64,000 bases of DNA, from contig NZ_JAMKMS010000002.1 in NCBI RefSeq assembly GCF_023634655.1, forward strand, positions 248,001 through 312,000, in the 5' to 3' direction. The DNA is from Vibrio methylphosphonaticus. GTDB lineage: Bacteria; Pseudomonadota; Gammaproteobacteria; Enterobacterales; Vibrionaceae. The notes below the pieces were generated by a model. The model did no database searches, was not told where the DNA came from, and saw only the letters and a program-made list of their open reading frames with translations. A program made the translations under genes and the position numbers. Positions 34,966-44,211 of the stretch are shown in pieces (position 1 is the stretch's first letter; every line of letters starts with the position of its first letter).

Positions 34966-35322
34966 TTATTCAATTCGTGTCCAAATAATGGTTTTCGAGA
35001 AAAATCCGGCCGTAACCTCTATTTGCAATGTGCTATCCATAGGCTTGATCTCGGCATCATAGTGTTTCGCTTTCTTAATCGCGTACACTTTTCCTTCATA
35101 ACCATCTGGTGCTTCTACTATGGCCGATAATAATTGCGTACCTTCCAACTCCGGTTTTAACGGATCGCTTGTCACGACTCCCTGCCAACGCCCTGGTTCG
35201 GTTTGGCTAATTTCAACGTGTGTGGATTTGTTTTCCGCCAGCCATAGACCTTCAATCAAGGTCGAATTGGCAAACGTCGTCATCGACCACAAGGTAAAAA
35301 AAAGTGTGACTAGTATTTTCAT
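34966..35322 (-). CDS. DUF2147-like exported protein
   Basis: A 118-residue protein with a signal peptide (MKILVTLFFTLWSMTTFANS). The mature part (IEGLWLAENKSTHVEIS, DPLKPELEGTQLLS, GFFSKTIIWTRIE) follows the small lipocalin-like DUF2147 pattern. It is probably periplasmic. It lies downstream of the RND operon on the same strand, but a terminator separates them. Biochemical role unknown. Confidence 0.78.
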   Translation of the reverse strand: MKILVTLFFTLWSMTTFANSTLIEGLWLAENKSTHVEISQTEPGRWQGVVTSDPLKPELEGTQLLSAIVEAPDGYEGKVYAIKKAKHYDAEIKPMDSTLQIEVTAGFFSKTIIWTRIE

Positions 35323-35350
35323 TTTGAAACCCTTGTTTATCTAATCTCTT

Positions 35351-35380
35351 TTAAAAAGGGGAACTGACTCCCCCCTTTAT
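35351..35380 (-). terminator. Terminator of the RND operon
   Basis: On the minus strand AAAGGGG, a 10-nt loop and CCCCTTTTT form a hairpin with a T-run, 24 bp after the stop codon of the pump gene. Confidence 0.8.
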
Positions 35381-35403
35381 TCTTTAACCAACTGAGAGTT
35401 GTG

Positions 35404-38400
35404 TTAAACCTCTACTCGATAGAAGATGCTGTACAGTACAGGAACAAATATCAGCGTCAGTAAAGTAGAGAAAGTAAGCCCAGCGATAATGGCAATCGCC
35501 ATCGTCTGCCACATCGCTCCACCTGTAATTAGCAGCGGTATCATGCCCAGTACCGTCGTCAAGGTAGTGAGAAGTATCGGTTTCATACGCCTCTTACCCG
35601 CAGCAATCAACGCATCAATCGCTCGCTTACCAGAGGCAATCTCTATGTCTACTTGCTCTAGTAAAACAATGGCGTTATTAATCACGATCCCCGCCAGCGA
35701 TATCACGCCCAAGAACGTCATAAAGCCAAAGAAACTATTACCAATATGTAGACCTGCCACCACCCCAACAAACGCGATTGGAATCGTTGAAAGGATGATG
35801 ATGGGCTTTCTAAATGAGTTAAACTGCGCCACCAGCAAACCAATAATGACAAACAGCGCCAGTGGCAGATTTTCACTGATACTACCCGTCGACTTTTTCG
35901 ACTTCTCTTCTTCACCGCCAATTTCATAGAAGATGCTGTTTGGCCAAGTTTGAGACTCTGCCTCGAGCCAAGGTAAAATCGCATTCAGTCCTTCACTCGC
36001 GGTATAGCCGGGCTCCAACTGAGCACCAATGGTGACCGATTTGTAACTATTGCGACGATAGATCTTGGCGTTTTGCCATACGATATCGACGTCGGCAATG
36101 TGCGCGAGCGTCACGCTTCCTGCAGGAGTATAGATTGGCAGCGCCAAAATTTGCTCAACATTAAGTTCCTCACGCTCTTCATTAGAAAGCACGATTGGGA
36201 TACTCAAGATGCCGTCACGAAACTCACTCAAGTTTTTGCCAACCAATGACGTTTGCAAGCTAAGTGCGATATCTCGGTTATTCACGCCTGCGAGCGCGGC
36301 TTTTTGTTGATCAATGACAATACGAATCGTCTTGGTTTTTTGCCCCCAGTCATCACTGATGTCTTTAAGGCCATCAATGCTCGCTAGTTTCGCCTTAATT
36401 TCTTGAGTAATCGCAAACACCTTGTCCTGATCCAACCCATTTAATCGGATTTCAACCGGGTTTAAAATTGCCGCACCATTTTCTATAAGCCTTGTGGTGG
36501 CAATGGCATCTGGGTGATGTTCATTGATGTAAGACTCTATGCGTTGCATCAATTCTGAGTTATCACGATAGTCATGCGTGTTAATAATCCAGAATGAGTA
36601 CTCTGGGCTCGACGTTCGAGAACTGTGCGGCAAAATATAACGTGGGCCGCCATAGCCAACATACACAGACCAGTTTTTTATTCCTTGGTTTTTGATACCC
36701 AAGTTATCGCTCGGTTTAGCATCCGAAGCGCTCTTAGCTTTTAGGGTTAGTAAGTACTGCTCAATGTCAGCGACCATGGCTTGGTTCTGCTCAATGGAGG
36801 TGCCCATTGGCATCGTCACTTCCATTTTGAAAAAGGTTCGCTCTGATGGCGGGAAGAAGATATTCGGTAACCACTTCATCGCTTGAAAAGCGAACACCGT
36901 AGCCAACAGCATCGCCACAACCGTCAACCAGCGAAAACGGATAAGCTTGGTCAGTAATTTGGCATACCACGCGAGTTGGGTAGTTGACTTTTCCTTTACC
37001 TGTTTAGTTGGCTTTAAAAGCAGTACACAAAGCAATGGGATCATCACCAAGCTCAACAGCCAAGAGGCCAAAAGCGTAATCGTTACGACCACAAACAGTG
37101 CGCCTGTATACTCACCCATAGTCGACTTTGCCAAGAAGATCGGCAAGAAAGCGGCGGACGTGGTTAAGGATGACGTTAATAAAGGAAGTTTCAGCTCATT
37201 AGCACTCTCAATGGCTGCGACCTTTTTGCTCACCCCTTGATTAATGCGAACCAGAATATTTTCCGACATCACAATGCCATTATCGACCAACATACCGAGT
37301 GCAATAATAAGCGCGGCAAGAGAGATCTGATCCAGACCAACCCCAATTTTAGACATCACCAAAATAGTGAGTAGCATACTGATAGGCACCAGTAGAGACA
37401 CAATCAACCCTGTTCGCCAGCCTAAAAAGATAAACATGACCAAGCCAACTACTGTCATTGACTGCACTAGACTCGAGACAAACTGATTAACCTTGTCTTC
37501 TACTTCCTTAGGCGCAAAATTGACCTTGCTGATCTCCAAGCCAATCGGTAACTGACGAGTGAACTGCTCTACATAAGCGTCGACTTGTTCGCCCAAACGC
37601 ACGTTATTACCGGTCTCGACCATCGCAATCGCAACGTTAACGGATGGCTTTCCGTTAAAATAGACTGGGTTATTGATAGGAAACTCGTAACCCGACTCAA
37701 TACTTACCAAACCGTCTAGTCTTACTGTTTTTCCGCTCGTTGGCAGTGTGATTAACGTGCTTCTCACCTCATCAGGCCTGTTGTAGTTACCACTCGGCTC
37801 AATCGGCAAGCGTTCTTGCCCAAAGACGACACTACCCCCACTCAAGACGATATTCTGTTTTGACAAAATATCTGCGAGTTGATTGGGCGTTAAATCATAG
37901 GCCGCTAACGCGTTGGCATCGAATTTAAGTTTAATTTGCTCTTGCTGCACGCCATGAAGATCAACCTTAGCCACATCGTCAAGCAGAAACAGTCCACTAC
38001 GAAGATCTTCCGCAGTTTGCTTGAGCTCACGATAAGAAAAGCCTTCGCCGTGAATCGCAAGAACAATGCCGTACACATCGCCAAATTCATCGTTGACTAC
38101 AGGCACTCCAACCCCTTCAGGTAGTTTACTCGCAGCACGATCTATCTTACGCCGCAACTTATCCCAAATTGGCTGAAGGTCTGAGTAATCCTCTTTGATA
38201 GCAACTGTGAGTATCGACACACCATTTTTAGATTGGCTCTTAACAAAGTCCAATTCCGCAAGCTCTAGCACCGCTTTTTCAAGCGGATCCGTCACCAGAT
38301 CTTCAACCCTCTTTGGACTGGCACCAGGAAACTGAGTAATGACCTGGGCATTTCGAATCGTAAAGCCAGGATCGTACGCTTCTGGGATCGTGGTATAGGC

Positions 38401-38481
38401 TTGGATACCCAAAAACGTCAATATCGCAATAATGAGCAGCGTGATGCGACTGTTGTTTATAGAAAAGGCAGTCATCGACAT
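35404..38481 (-). CDS. RND efflux pump inner-membrane subunit (HAE-1/AcrB type)
   Basis: A 1025-residue RND transporter. TM1 and an N-terminal porter domain begin MTAFSINNSRITLLI; periplasmic loops follow, then the TM4 region with the proton-relay Asp pattern ISLAALIIALGMLVDNGIVM, and the second half with the matching ISLAGIVINNAIVLLEQVD. The first half has the D of the conserved VDNG; the second has NNA. It exports drugs, dyes, bile or organic acids. It overlaps its adaptor gene by one base. No TolC-type channel gene is present here, so a shared channel is implied. Confidence 0.93.
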   Translation of the reverse strand: MSMTAFSINNSRITLLIIAILTFLGIQAYTTIPEAYDPGFTIRNAQVITQFPGASPKRVEDLVTDPLEKAVLELAELDFVKSQSKNGVSILTVAIKEDYSDLQPIWDKLRRKIDRAASKLPEGVGVPVVNDEFGDVYGIVLAIHGEGFSYRELKQTAEDLRSGLFLLDDVAKVDLHGVQQEQIKLKFDANALAAYDLTPNQLADILSKQNIVLSGGSVVFGQERLPIEPSGNYNRPDEVRSTLITLPTSGKTVRLDGLVSIESGYEFPINNPVYFNGKPSVNVAIAMVETGNNVRLGEQVDAYVEQFTRQLPIGLEISKVNFAPKEVEDKVNQFVSSLVQSMTVVGLVMFIFLGWRTGLIVSLLVPISMLLTILVMSKIGVGLDQISLAALIIALGMLVDNGIVMSENILVRINQGVSKKVAAIESANELKLPLLTSSLTTSAAFLPIFLAKSTMGEYTGALFVVVTITLLASWLLSLVMIPLLCVLLLKPTKQVKEKSTTQLAWYAKLLTKLIRFRWLTVVAMLLATVFAFQAMKWLPNIFFPPSERTFFKMEVTMPMGTSIEQNQAMVADIEQYLLTLKAKSASDAKPSDNLGIKNQGIKNWSVYVGYGGPRYILPHSSRTSSPEYSFWIINTHDYRDNSELMQRIESYINEHHPDAIATTRLIENGAAILNPVEIRLNGLDQDKVFAITQEIKAKLASIDGLKDISDDWGQKTKTIRIVIDQQKAALAGVNNRDIALSLQTSLVGKNLSEFRDGILSIPIVLSNEEREELNVEQILALPIYTPAGSVTLAHIADVDIVWQNAKIYRRNSYKSVTIGAQLEPGYTASEGLNAILPWLEAESQTWPNSIFYEIGGEEEKSKKSTGSISENLPLALFVIIGLLVAQFNSFRKPIIILSTIPIAFVGVVAGLHIGNSFFGFMTFLGVISLAGIVINNAIVLLEQVDIEIASGKRAIDALIAAGKRRMKPILLTTLTTVLGMIPLLITGGAMWQTMAIAIIAGLTFSTLLTLIFVPVLYSIFYRVEV

Positions 38482-39563
38482 TACTTTGCCTCCACTCTTA
38501 CCTGTTGTCCGTCATGAACCAGGCTCACTCCGGCAATCACGATGCGCTCGCCGTCCGATAGTCCATCAACAATGTTGATGCCTTGCTCACTGACGCCGTC
38601 GACACGCACGATGCGTTTCTCTAATATGTTGCTTGTTGGATGTACCACAAAAACATAATGCTCATCACCATCGCTGAGTACGGTATGACTAGGTAGTACC
38701 ATCCCATTGCTGACACCCAACGCTTCGGCTTTCACTTTGACTGACGTCCCTGTAAACAATCGGCGCTCAGACGGAGGTTGCAACACTAAGGTAACGTGTA
38801 GCTGCTGGCTGCTTTGTTGGCTGACACTAAGCTCATCAACTTTAAGGGGAAATGACTGTGAAAATCCTTCGATTTCTGCGCTTAGCTTCACGGCGTCTGC
38901 GGTTTGAATTTTCACAAACTGCGATTGCGGCACCGTAATGGTGATTTTGTATTGTTCAACATCCTGCAACGTGAGGATTTTGGTCGACGAGGTAACTTTC
39001 GAGAAGTTGTCGATATAGCGCTGACTTACGATGCCAGAAAAGGGAGCGAGTAAAGAGGTATACTCAACATCCTTTACGCTTCGCTCAAATGCGGCTTGGG
39101 CTGAAATATATTGCGATTCCAACGCATCCAAGTTCGCCTGGCTAATTGCCTTTTTATTGATAAGTGACAGTGCTCGTTCGTACTCTGCTTTCGCTTGTTT
39201 TAAAGAAGCCTTACTCGATTTTTTGTTAATAAGCTGTTGGCTACTATCTAGTTGCGCCAGTAACTGTCCTTTTTCTACTTTTTGACCCGATTTGATAGGA
39301 AGGTCTGTTAACTCACCTTGGATTCGAAAGTTCATGTCGATGATCTTATTCGCTTCAAGGATCCCGGTAAAATGCCGTACTTGATACTGTCTTTGACTAA
39401 CGACCAGCGTCTTGACCGGTTTAATTGGCGCAGACTTAGCTTGTGGTACCTCATCTTTGCTACACCCAAATAGGCTCAGCGCGACGATCAAGGTAGTCAA
39501 TCCATTTTTATAACTGTGTGACACTTTCATTTTGTTAACCATTACAACTTCATTTCGAGCCAT
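38481..39563 (-). CDS. RND efflux periplasmic adaptor (membrane fusion protein)
   Basis: A 360-residue lipid-anchored adaptor: lipobox ALSLFGC, barrel-sandwich segments (RIQGELTDLPIKSGQKVEKG), a helical hairpin rich in K/A/S (QAKAEYERALSLINKKAISQ), and beta-barrel and membrane-proximal domains (VLQPPSERRLFTGTSVKVKA). The last base overlaps the pump gene. The ATG at 39563 is the longest choice; M12 at 39530 (MKVSHSYKNG) is more natural for a lipoprotein. It is divergent from a LytS-type kinase, with 62 bp between starts. Confidence 0.9.
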   Translation of the reverse strand: MARNEVVMVNKMKVSHSYKNGLTTLIVALSLFGCSKDEVPQAKSAPIKPVKTLVVSQRQYQVRHFTGILEANKIIDMNFRIQGELTDLPIKSGQKVEKGQLLAQLDSSQQLINKKSSKASLKQAKAEYERALSLINKKAISQANLDALESQYISAQAAFERSVKDVEYTSLLAPFSGIVSQRYIDNFSKVTSSTKILTLQDVEQYKITITVPQSQFVKIQTADAVKLSAEIEGFSQSFPLKVDELSVSQQSSQQLHVTLVLQPPSERRLFTGTSVKVKAEALGVSNGMVLPSHTVLSDGDEHYVFVVHPTSNILEKRIVRVDGVSEQGINIVDGLSDGERIVIAGVSLVHDGQQVRVEAK

Positions 39564-39625
39564 AGTAATGAGTTGAGCGTGTCGAAAAATGGTAGAATGT
39601 ACGATTGGGTCTATTTCGGTTATGA

Positions 39626-40762
39626 GTGGGTCAACAGATAGCGTCGCTTCACTTATACTATCAGCATCTTGTTCCTAGAGCGTCTATTTTGAAACCTCCT
39701 ATCCTAAAGTCTTTGTTCTCAAAGTCACTGTTATCCAAGTTGTCGTTCTCACGACAGGATTTACTGTTGTTGGTTGTATGGCCACTCATCAACTCTGTGA
39801 TTCTCTACTCGTCTCTGTACTACGTGATGATTGCGTTGGATAAGCCACTCACCTTGAACATGGTCTTTCGTGCCCTCACAGGCATCTTTTCAATATGCGC
39901 CCTATTTTGGCTATTACGACGACTATTTGATGCCAAATTTGGCGCCATTTATCGCCACAAACTGCCATATCAAATCTTGATCAACTTGGTTTTGGCTTCA
40001 TTAGCGATTGCCTTTACCTCCGGCGGTCTCCCGACGCCGCAGACGTTTGACACCGTAACCGTCTTTCAACTCGTCCGGCTAAAGCTGCTTACTCATTTGA
40101 ATCTATTACTGCAAGTGACCATCTACACTATGGTCGTCCACAGTTGGCAGCTTAAACAAAGGGCGTTGGAGCTTGAGATGTCATTAAAAGAGTCTGAGAT
40201 TTCTCTGCTTCGCATTCAAACCAATCCGCACTTTCTGTTCAACACGCTAAACCTGCTACACAGTGAGATCCCAGAACGTCCCGAACTCGCTCAAGAGCTT
40301 ATTTTTGAACTCAGTGACTTGCTCCGAGGCACTATCGCTATCTCAGACAAAAAGCGAATTTTGCTCAGTGATGAGGTGGAACTGATCGAGCATTATCTGG
40401 CCATTCAAAAAGCGCGCTTTACCGAGCGATTGCATTTCTCCATGGATATAAGTGAGAAGAGTAAAGCACTACACATCCCGCCAATGCTCATCATGCCTTT
40501 AGTCGAAAATGTCATAAAGCATGCACTTAGCAAGACCATTAACCGCATTCACCTCGATATCAAAACCCGCTACACCGAGGGAGAGCTTTGCATCTGCGTT
40601 TGTAACAGTTGGCCGGAGACTACCACGCCTCAGTTCAAAGCTGGCAGTGGTCATCGCAATATTAGCGAGACCTTGAATTTAGAATACGACGACGCCCGTT
40701 TTTCAATGAATTTTGCCGATGGTACCAGCTGTGCGCAAATCACCGTCCGCCATGATTTTTAA
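39626..40762 (+). CDS. LytS/YehU-type sensor histidine kinase
   Basis: A 378-residue membrane kinase. Four hydrophobic segments occupy residues about 45-180. The His_kinase (PF06580) core reads LLRIQTNPHFLFNTLNLLHS, with the phospho-accepting His in NPHFLFN, and the ATPase part has LIMPLVENVIKHAL. The frame opens at GTG 39626; a later TTG (near SILKPP) is possible because the first 25 residues look weakly coding. It is followed by a LytTR response regulator. Divergent adjacency to the RND operon makes that pump the likely target. Confidence 0.85.
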   Translation: MGQQIASLHLYYQHLVPRASILKPPILKSLFSKSLLSKLSFSRQDLLLLVVWPLINSVILYSSLYYVMIALDKPLTLNMVFRALTGIFSICALFWLLRRLFDAKFGAIYRHKLPYQILINLVLASLAIAFTSGGLPTPQTFDTVTVFQLVRLKLLTHLNLLLQVTIYTMVVHSWQLKQRALELEMSLKESEISLLRIQTNPHFLFNTLNLLHSEIPERPELAQELIFELSDLLRGTIAISDKKRILLSDEVELIEHYLAIQKARFTERLHFSMDISEKSKALHIPPMLIMPLVENVIKHALSKTINRIHLDIKTRYTEGELCICVCNSWPETTTPQFKAGSGHRNISETLNLEYDDARFSMNFADGTSCAQITVRHDF

Positions 40763-40772
40763 GGATAAGCCT

Positions 40773-41498
40773 GTGTACCGAGTCTTATTAATTGATGATG
40801 AGCCCGCAGCGACTCAAGCTTTAAAACGTAGCCTTGCGGCGTTTGAAGAGATTGACGTTATTGGTAGCTACAACGATCCAGAAAAAGGCATTGAAGCGAT
40901 ATGCCAACAGATACCGAACGTTGTTTTTATGGACATTGAAATGCCTGGTTTAGATGGCTTTATGGTGGCAAAGGCTACCGAGCATATCCCTTATCACTTG
41001 GTGTATGTGACCGCCTATTCAGAGCACGCGCTAAGCGCATTTGAAACCAAGGTCGTGGATTACCTACTAAAACCCGTTCGCCAAACCAGACTTGAGCGCT
41101 GCCTTGAAAAAATCAAAGCCCTTCCCCCTTTGGCATCTCCTTCAGTTGAGTCTGAAGTTTTAGTGAGTGATGGCAAAACAACCTATCGACTCACCCAGAG
41201 CGATATCAGCTATATAGAGAGCATCGGCCGCTACCAACAGGTCAACCTAACGACATCGGGACAACGAAAATTTCAACTGCAAACCATAGTGACAGAAGAG
41301 ACCATGACCAACTTTGAAAATGAGTTAGGGGCAGAGCATTTTTTACGGGTACATCGCAGTTATATAGTGAACTTAAGTCTCATCACTCAGGTACATCGTG
41401 AAGCCAGAAATACCTTAGTATCTTTGAGTAATACGGAACAGGCTATCCCTATAGCGAGGGCCAAAGTGGCGCTGGTCAATTCGTATTTAGTCAAATAA
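40773..41498 (+). CDS. LytTR-family response regulator
   Basis: A 241-residue regulator: receiver with IDDEPAA, phospho-Asp in VVFMDIEMPG, and K in DYLLKPVRQ; then a LytTR DNA-binding domain (YIESIGRYQQVNL, FLRVHRSYIVNLSLI). The GTG at 40773 is preferred: AAGGA lies seven bases upstream and the kinase stop is at 40762. Earlier in-frame starts (40713, 40752) overlap the kinase gene. It pairs with the LytS-type kinase and probably controls the divergent RND operon. Confidence 0.9.
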   Translation: MYRVLLIDDEPAATQALKRSLAAFEEIDVIGSYNDPEKGIEAICQQIPNVVFMDIEMPGLDGFMVAKATEHIPYHLVYVTAYSEHALSAFETKVVDYLLKPVRQTRLERCLEKIKALPPLASPSVESEVLVSDGKTTYRLTQSDISYIESIGRYQQVNLTTSGQRKFQLQTIVTEETMTNFENELGAEHFLRVHRSYIVNLSLITQVHREARNTLVSLSNTEQAIPIARAKVALVNSYLVK

Positions 41499-41535
41499 CG
41501 GCGCCTTTCATTGTTCCGTATTGATAAACACGCAC

Positions 41536-42324
41536 TCACAGCAGTTTGCTCTTATATTGCTCAGGCGTTTGGCCTGCGTACTTTTTAAACATACTAATAA
41601 ACGGACTTGCTTGGTTGTAACCCAAGGTAAATGCAACTTCTTTTACCGATTGACCACTTCGTAATAAATCCATTGAGTATAAATAGCGAACCCGTAACCG
41701 CCACTCCGTAAAGCTCATCCCTAATTCGCTTTGGCAATAGCGAGCGAGCGTTCGTTCGGTGGTGTGCACGCGCCCTGCCCAATCATTAAGAGAAATATCG
41801 TTGGTTGGGTCTTCTTCAATGGCGCTTAAAATTGGCGCTAAATACTTATGATTACTACTTGGCAAGAAATGGTGTTGCTCTTCTTGCTCACTCAGCTGAT
41901 CAAGTAGCACCTGAACTAAGCGACGATCTTTTTCAGAATCGCCAATATTGACGTCGCGGTGACGAAAGTCTTCGATGATCGCCGAAACAATAGGCGTCAC
42001 CTTAATTAAACTGGTTTTTTGTGGAAAAGTAGCCGTCAGCTCATGGGCGATATTCAATGAACAGTATTCCAATGGTCGACGGTTATAACTGCAATGCATC
42101 ACCCCAGCGGGTACCCAAATAGCCAAATGAGGAGGAGCAAGGAATCGTGTGCCTTGTGCTTCCATTTCTAAAATTCCGCCACTAATAAGCTGAACTTGCC
42201 CCCAAGGATGACAATGCACTCGCGTTTCTGTGTTCGATAAAAACGCGTCAAAATTCATAAAAACGTCCGACGGCATTTTCTCGATAGACAATGAAGGATG
42301 CAAATTTCTGTTATTTTTTTTCAA
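41536..42324 (-). CDS. AraC-family regulator with N-terminal cupin
   Basis: A 262-residue regulator: a cupin sensor (VHCHPWGQVQLISGGILEME, VPAGVMHCSY) and a C-terminal AraC HTH pair (LNDWAGRVHTTERTLARYCQ, SVKEVAFTLGYNQASPFISMF). It is divergent from a DMT exporter with 99 bp between starts, the same layout as E. coli NimR-NimT, so control of that exporter is a fair inference. Its 3' end is duplicated 9.6 kb away at 31946-32116. Stop is TGA at 41536. Confidence 0.9.
   Translation of the reverse strand: MKKNNRNLHPSLSIEKMPSDVFMNFDAFLSNTETRVHCHPWGQVQLISGGILEMEAQGTRFLAPPHLAIWVPAGVMHCSYNRRPLEYCSLNIAHELTATFPQKTSLIKVTPIVSAIIEDFRHRDVNIGDSEKDRRLVQVLLDQLSEQEEQHHFLPSSNHKYLAPILSAIEEDPTNDISLNDWAGRVHTTERTLARYCQSELGMSFTEWRLRVRYLYSMDLLRSGQSVKEVAFTLGYNQASPFISMFKKYAGQTPEQYKSKLL
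41538..41708. repeat. 171-bp direct repeat, right copy
   Basis: This is the 3' end of the intact AraC gene. See the left copy at 31946-32116. The matching base pairs stop abruptly after TCCG at 41708. Confidence 0.9.
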
Positions 42325-42423
42325 GTTGTCTTCCTATCGCGATTAATGTCCAAGTAGAGATATTTATATTTATAACGACCTGTCACACTATACCCCAACA
42401 CACATAATGCGACGAGGTTCACA

Positions 42424-43332
42424 GTGGTTTATTTGCTTCCTTTTATTACCGTACTGATTTGGGGCGGGAATGCCATTATAAATAAACTGGCTGCAGAGAC
42501 CATTGAACCGAGTGCCATGAGCTTTTATCGCTGGTTTCTTGCGGTACTCATTATGACGCCATTTTGCCTGCCTAAAGTGAAACGTTACTGGCCTGAAATC
42601 CGCAAAAATAGCGGTAAGCTGGCATTCTTAGCACTACTGGGCATGGTCCTCAACCAATCACTTGGCTACTACGCGGCATTAACCACAACCGCATCCAATA
42701 TGGCACTCATTACCTCATTAGTGCCACTGATTAGTGTGTTTATCTCTGTACCGCTGCTGCACAAGCGAGTTTCAATGCTGAGTGTTGTCGGTGGCGTCAT
42801 TTCTCTCGCGGGCCTAGCCTTTATGCTTGGCCAAGGCGATCTGGCGTTCTTCATCAATCAGGGGATTACACAAGGCGATGGTTTAATGGCCATGGCGGCG
42901 GTCATTTACGCGACGTACTGCGTGTTACTTAAGCGATGGAAAATGAACCTATCCAGCTTGATGTTGATATACACCCAAGCCGTTTTCGCCGTTATCCTGT
43001 TGTTGCCACTATTGTTAAGCAGTGAGCAAATTATGCCAACTCAGGCATCGTTGCCTCTCATTGCTTATGCTGGATTATTTGCCTCATTAATTGCACCGTT
43101 ATGCTGGGTGAAAGCCATTGATTTAATTGGCGCGGAAAACAGTGCTATGTTTATGAATTTACTGCCCGTAATTGCCGTCGCCCTCGCCGCCTCTTTACTC
43201 GGTGAGACCATTACAGAGTTTCATCTTATTGGTGGGTTAATGGTGATTTCAGGGGTCATTTTATCGCAAATAAAACGCCGCAAACCGGTTACCACTATTG
43301 TCGACAGCAAACTGACCGTCAATAAGCCGTGA
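42424..43332 (+). CDS. DMT superfamily (EamA) exporter
   Basis: A 302-residue ten-helix permease of the EamA family: ITVLIWGGNAIINKLAAE at the N-terminus, NQSLGYYAALTTTASNMALI in the first repeat, and APLCWVKAIDLIGAENSAMF in the second. The divergent AraC-type gene recalls nimT, which exports 2-nitroimidazole, but substrate identity cannot be read from sequence. A rho-independent terminator closes the gene. Confidence 0.9.
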   Translation: MVYLLPFITVLIWGGNAIINKLAAETIEPSAMSFYRWFLAVLIMTPFCLPKVKRYWPEIRKNSGKLAFLALLGMVLNQSLGYYAALTTTASNMALITSLVPLISVFISVPLLHKRVSMLSVVGGVISLAGLAFMLGQGDLAFFINQGITQGDGLMAMAAVIYATYCVLLKRWKMNLSSLMLIYTQAVFAVILLLPLLLSSEQIMPTQASLPLIAYAGLFASLIAPLCWVKAIDLIGAENSAMFMNLLPVIAVALAASLLGETITEFHLIGGLMVISGVILSQIKRRKPVTTIVDSKLTVNKP

Positions 43333-43375
43333 AGTTGTCTCGGTGATACGAGACGCTCGCGTTTATCGCGCATAG

Positions 43376-43402
43376 AAACCAACACCTCGGTGTTGGTTTT
43401 TT
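43376..43402 (+). terminator. Terminator of the DMT exporter gene
   Basis: Perfect arms AAACCAACACC (43376-43386) and GGTGTTGGTTT (43389-43399) with a run of T, 44 bp after the stop. Confidence 0.9.
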
Positions 43403-43581
43403 CGTATGGTACGTTTCTATTATTTAGCATCCGCCACGATCCGAATGGCCACTCATTCGCAATCTCAGTTCAAAGAATATGTCATGCTTATTCGTTTAGA
43501 TATTCGACTCATATCTCGATAGCTTGTTGTTAACAAATTTGTCATACTCGGATTTTGCCCATTAATAACAAGGATTTTATA

Positions 43582-44067
43582 ATGAGTAGTGGCAAACGAG
43601 AGATTACTCTGCGCTTTCTTGCTGAGCCTGGAGACGTCAACTTTGGCGGAAAAGTACACGGCGGCGCCGTAATGAAATGGATCGATTTGGCAGCCTATGC
43701 GTGCTCGGCAGCGTGGAGTGGTAAATACTGTATTACGGCTTATGCTGGAGGCATTCGATTTGTAGCGCCTATTCACGTGGGTAACCTTGTCGAAGTCACG
43801 GCGCGGGTTATTTATACGGGTACATCATCGATGCATATTGCAATCGATGTGCAAGCCAGCGACCCAAAAGAGCTAGAGAATCGACTTACTACGCACTGTA
43901 TTGTCATCATGGTTGCCGTTGACGAACAAGGTAAACCGACCACAGTCCGAGAGTGGGTGCCAGAGACCCAAGAAGACATTGAACTTCGAGATTCAGCCAT
44001 CAAATTGATGAACATGCGCAAACAAATTGGTGACGAGATGGAAGCACATGTGAAGTACCTAAAGTAA
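43582..44067 (+). CDS. Hotdog-fold acyl-CoA thioesterase
   Basis: A 161-residue single-hotdog enzyme of the YciA/BFIT type: VNFGGKVHGGAVMKWIDLAAY holds the usual catalytic Asp region, then IRFVAPIHVGNLVEVTARV. It cleaves acyl-CoA to free acid and CoA in the cytoplasm. The ATG at 43582 follows AAGGA closely; a TTG at 43555 is unlikely. No operon partner. Confidence 0.9.
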   Translation: MSSGKREITLRFLAEPGDVNFGGKVHGGAVMKWIDLAAYACSAAWSGKYCITAYAGGIRFVAPIHVGNLVEVTARVIYTGTSSMHIAIDVQASDPKELENRLTTHCIVIMVAVDEQGKPTTVREWVPETQEDIELRDSAIKLMNMRKQIGDEMEAHVKYLK

Positions 44068-44111
44068 GTACCCAACACACATCACAATGTCGCTTTCTTT
44101 CTACGCCCTCG

Positions 44112-44131
44112 CTCCCCCTAAAAAGGGGGAG
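44112..44131. terminator. G/C-rich hairpin after the thioesterase gene
   Basis: CTCCCCCT (44112-44119), AAAA loop, AGGGGGAG (44124-44131). No T-run follows, so it is a weak terminator candidate. Confidence 0.4.
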
Positions 44132-44211
44132 TGAGCGCTAAACCCCTTCAAGTACACTATCTTTGACTTATAGCTTTTTACTATATCAACGTTATAGAGA
44201 TAGACGCTAAA

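Noticed and set aside
31944..41708. Attachment sites of an integrated element flanking 32-41.5 kb
   Set aside because: The direct repeat fits the idea but no integrase, recombinase or excision signal is present. It is kept only as a finding.
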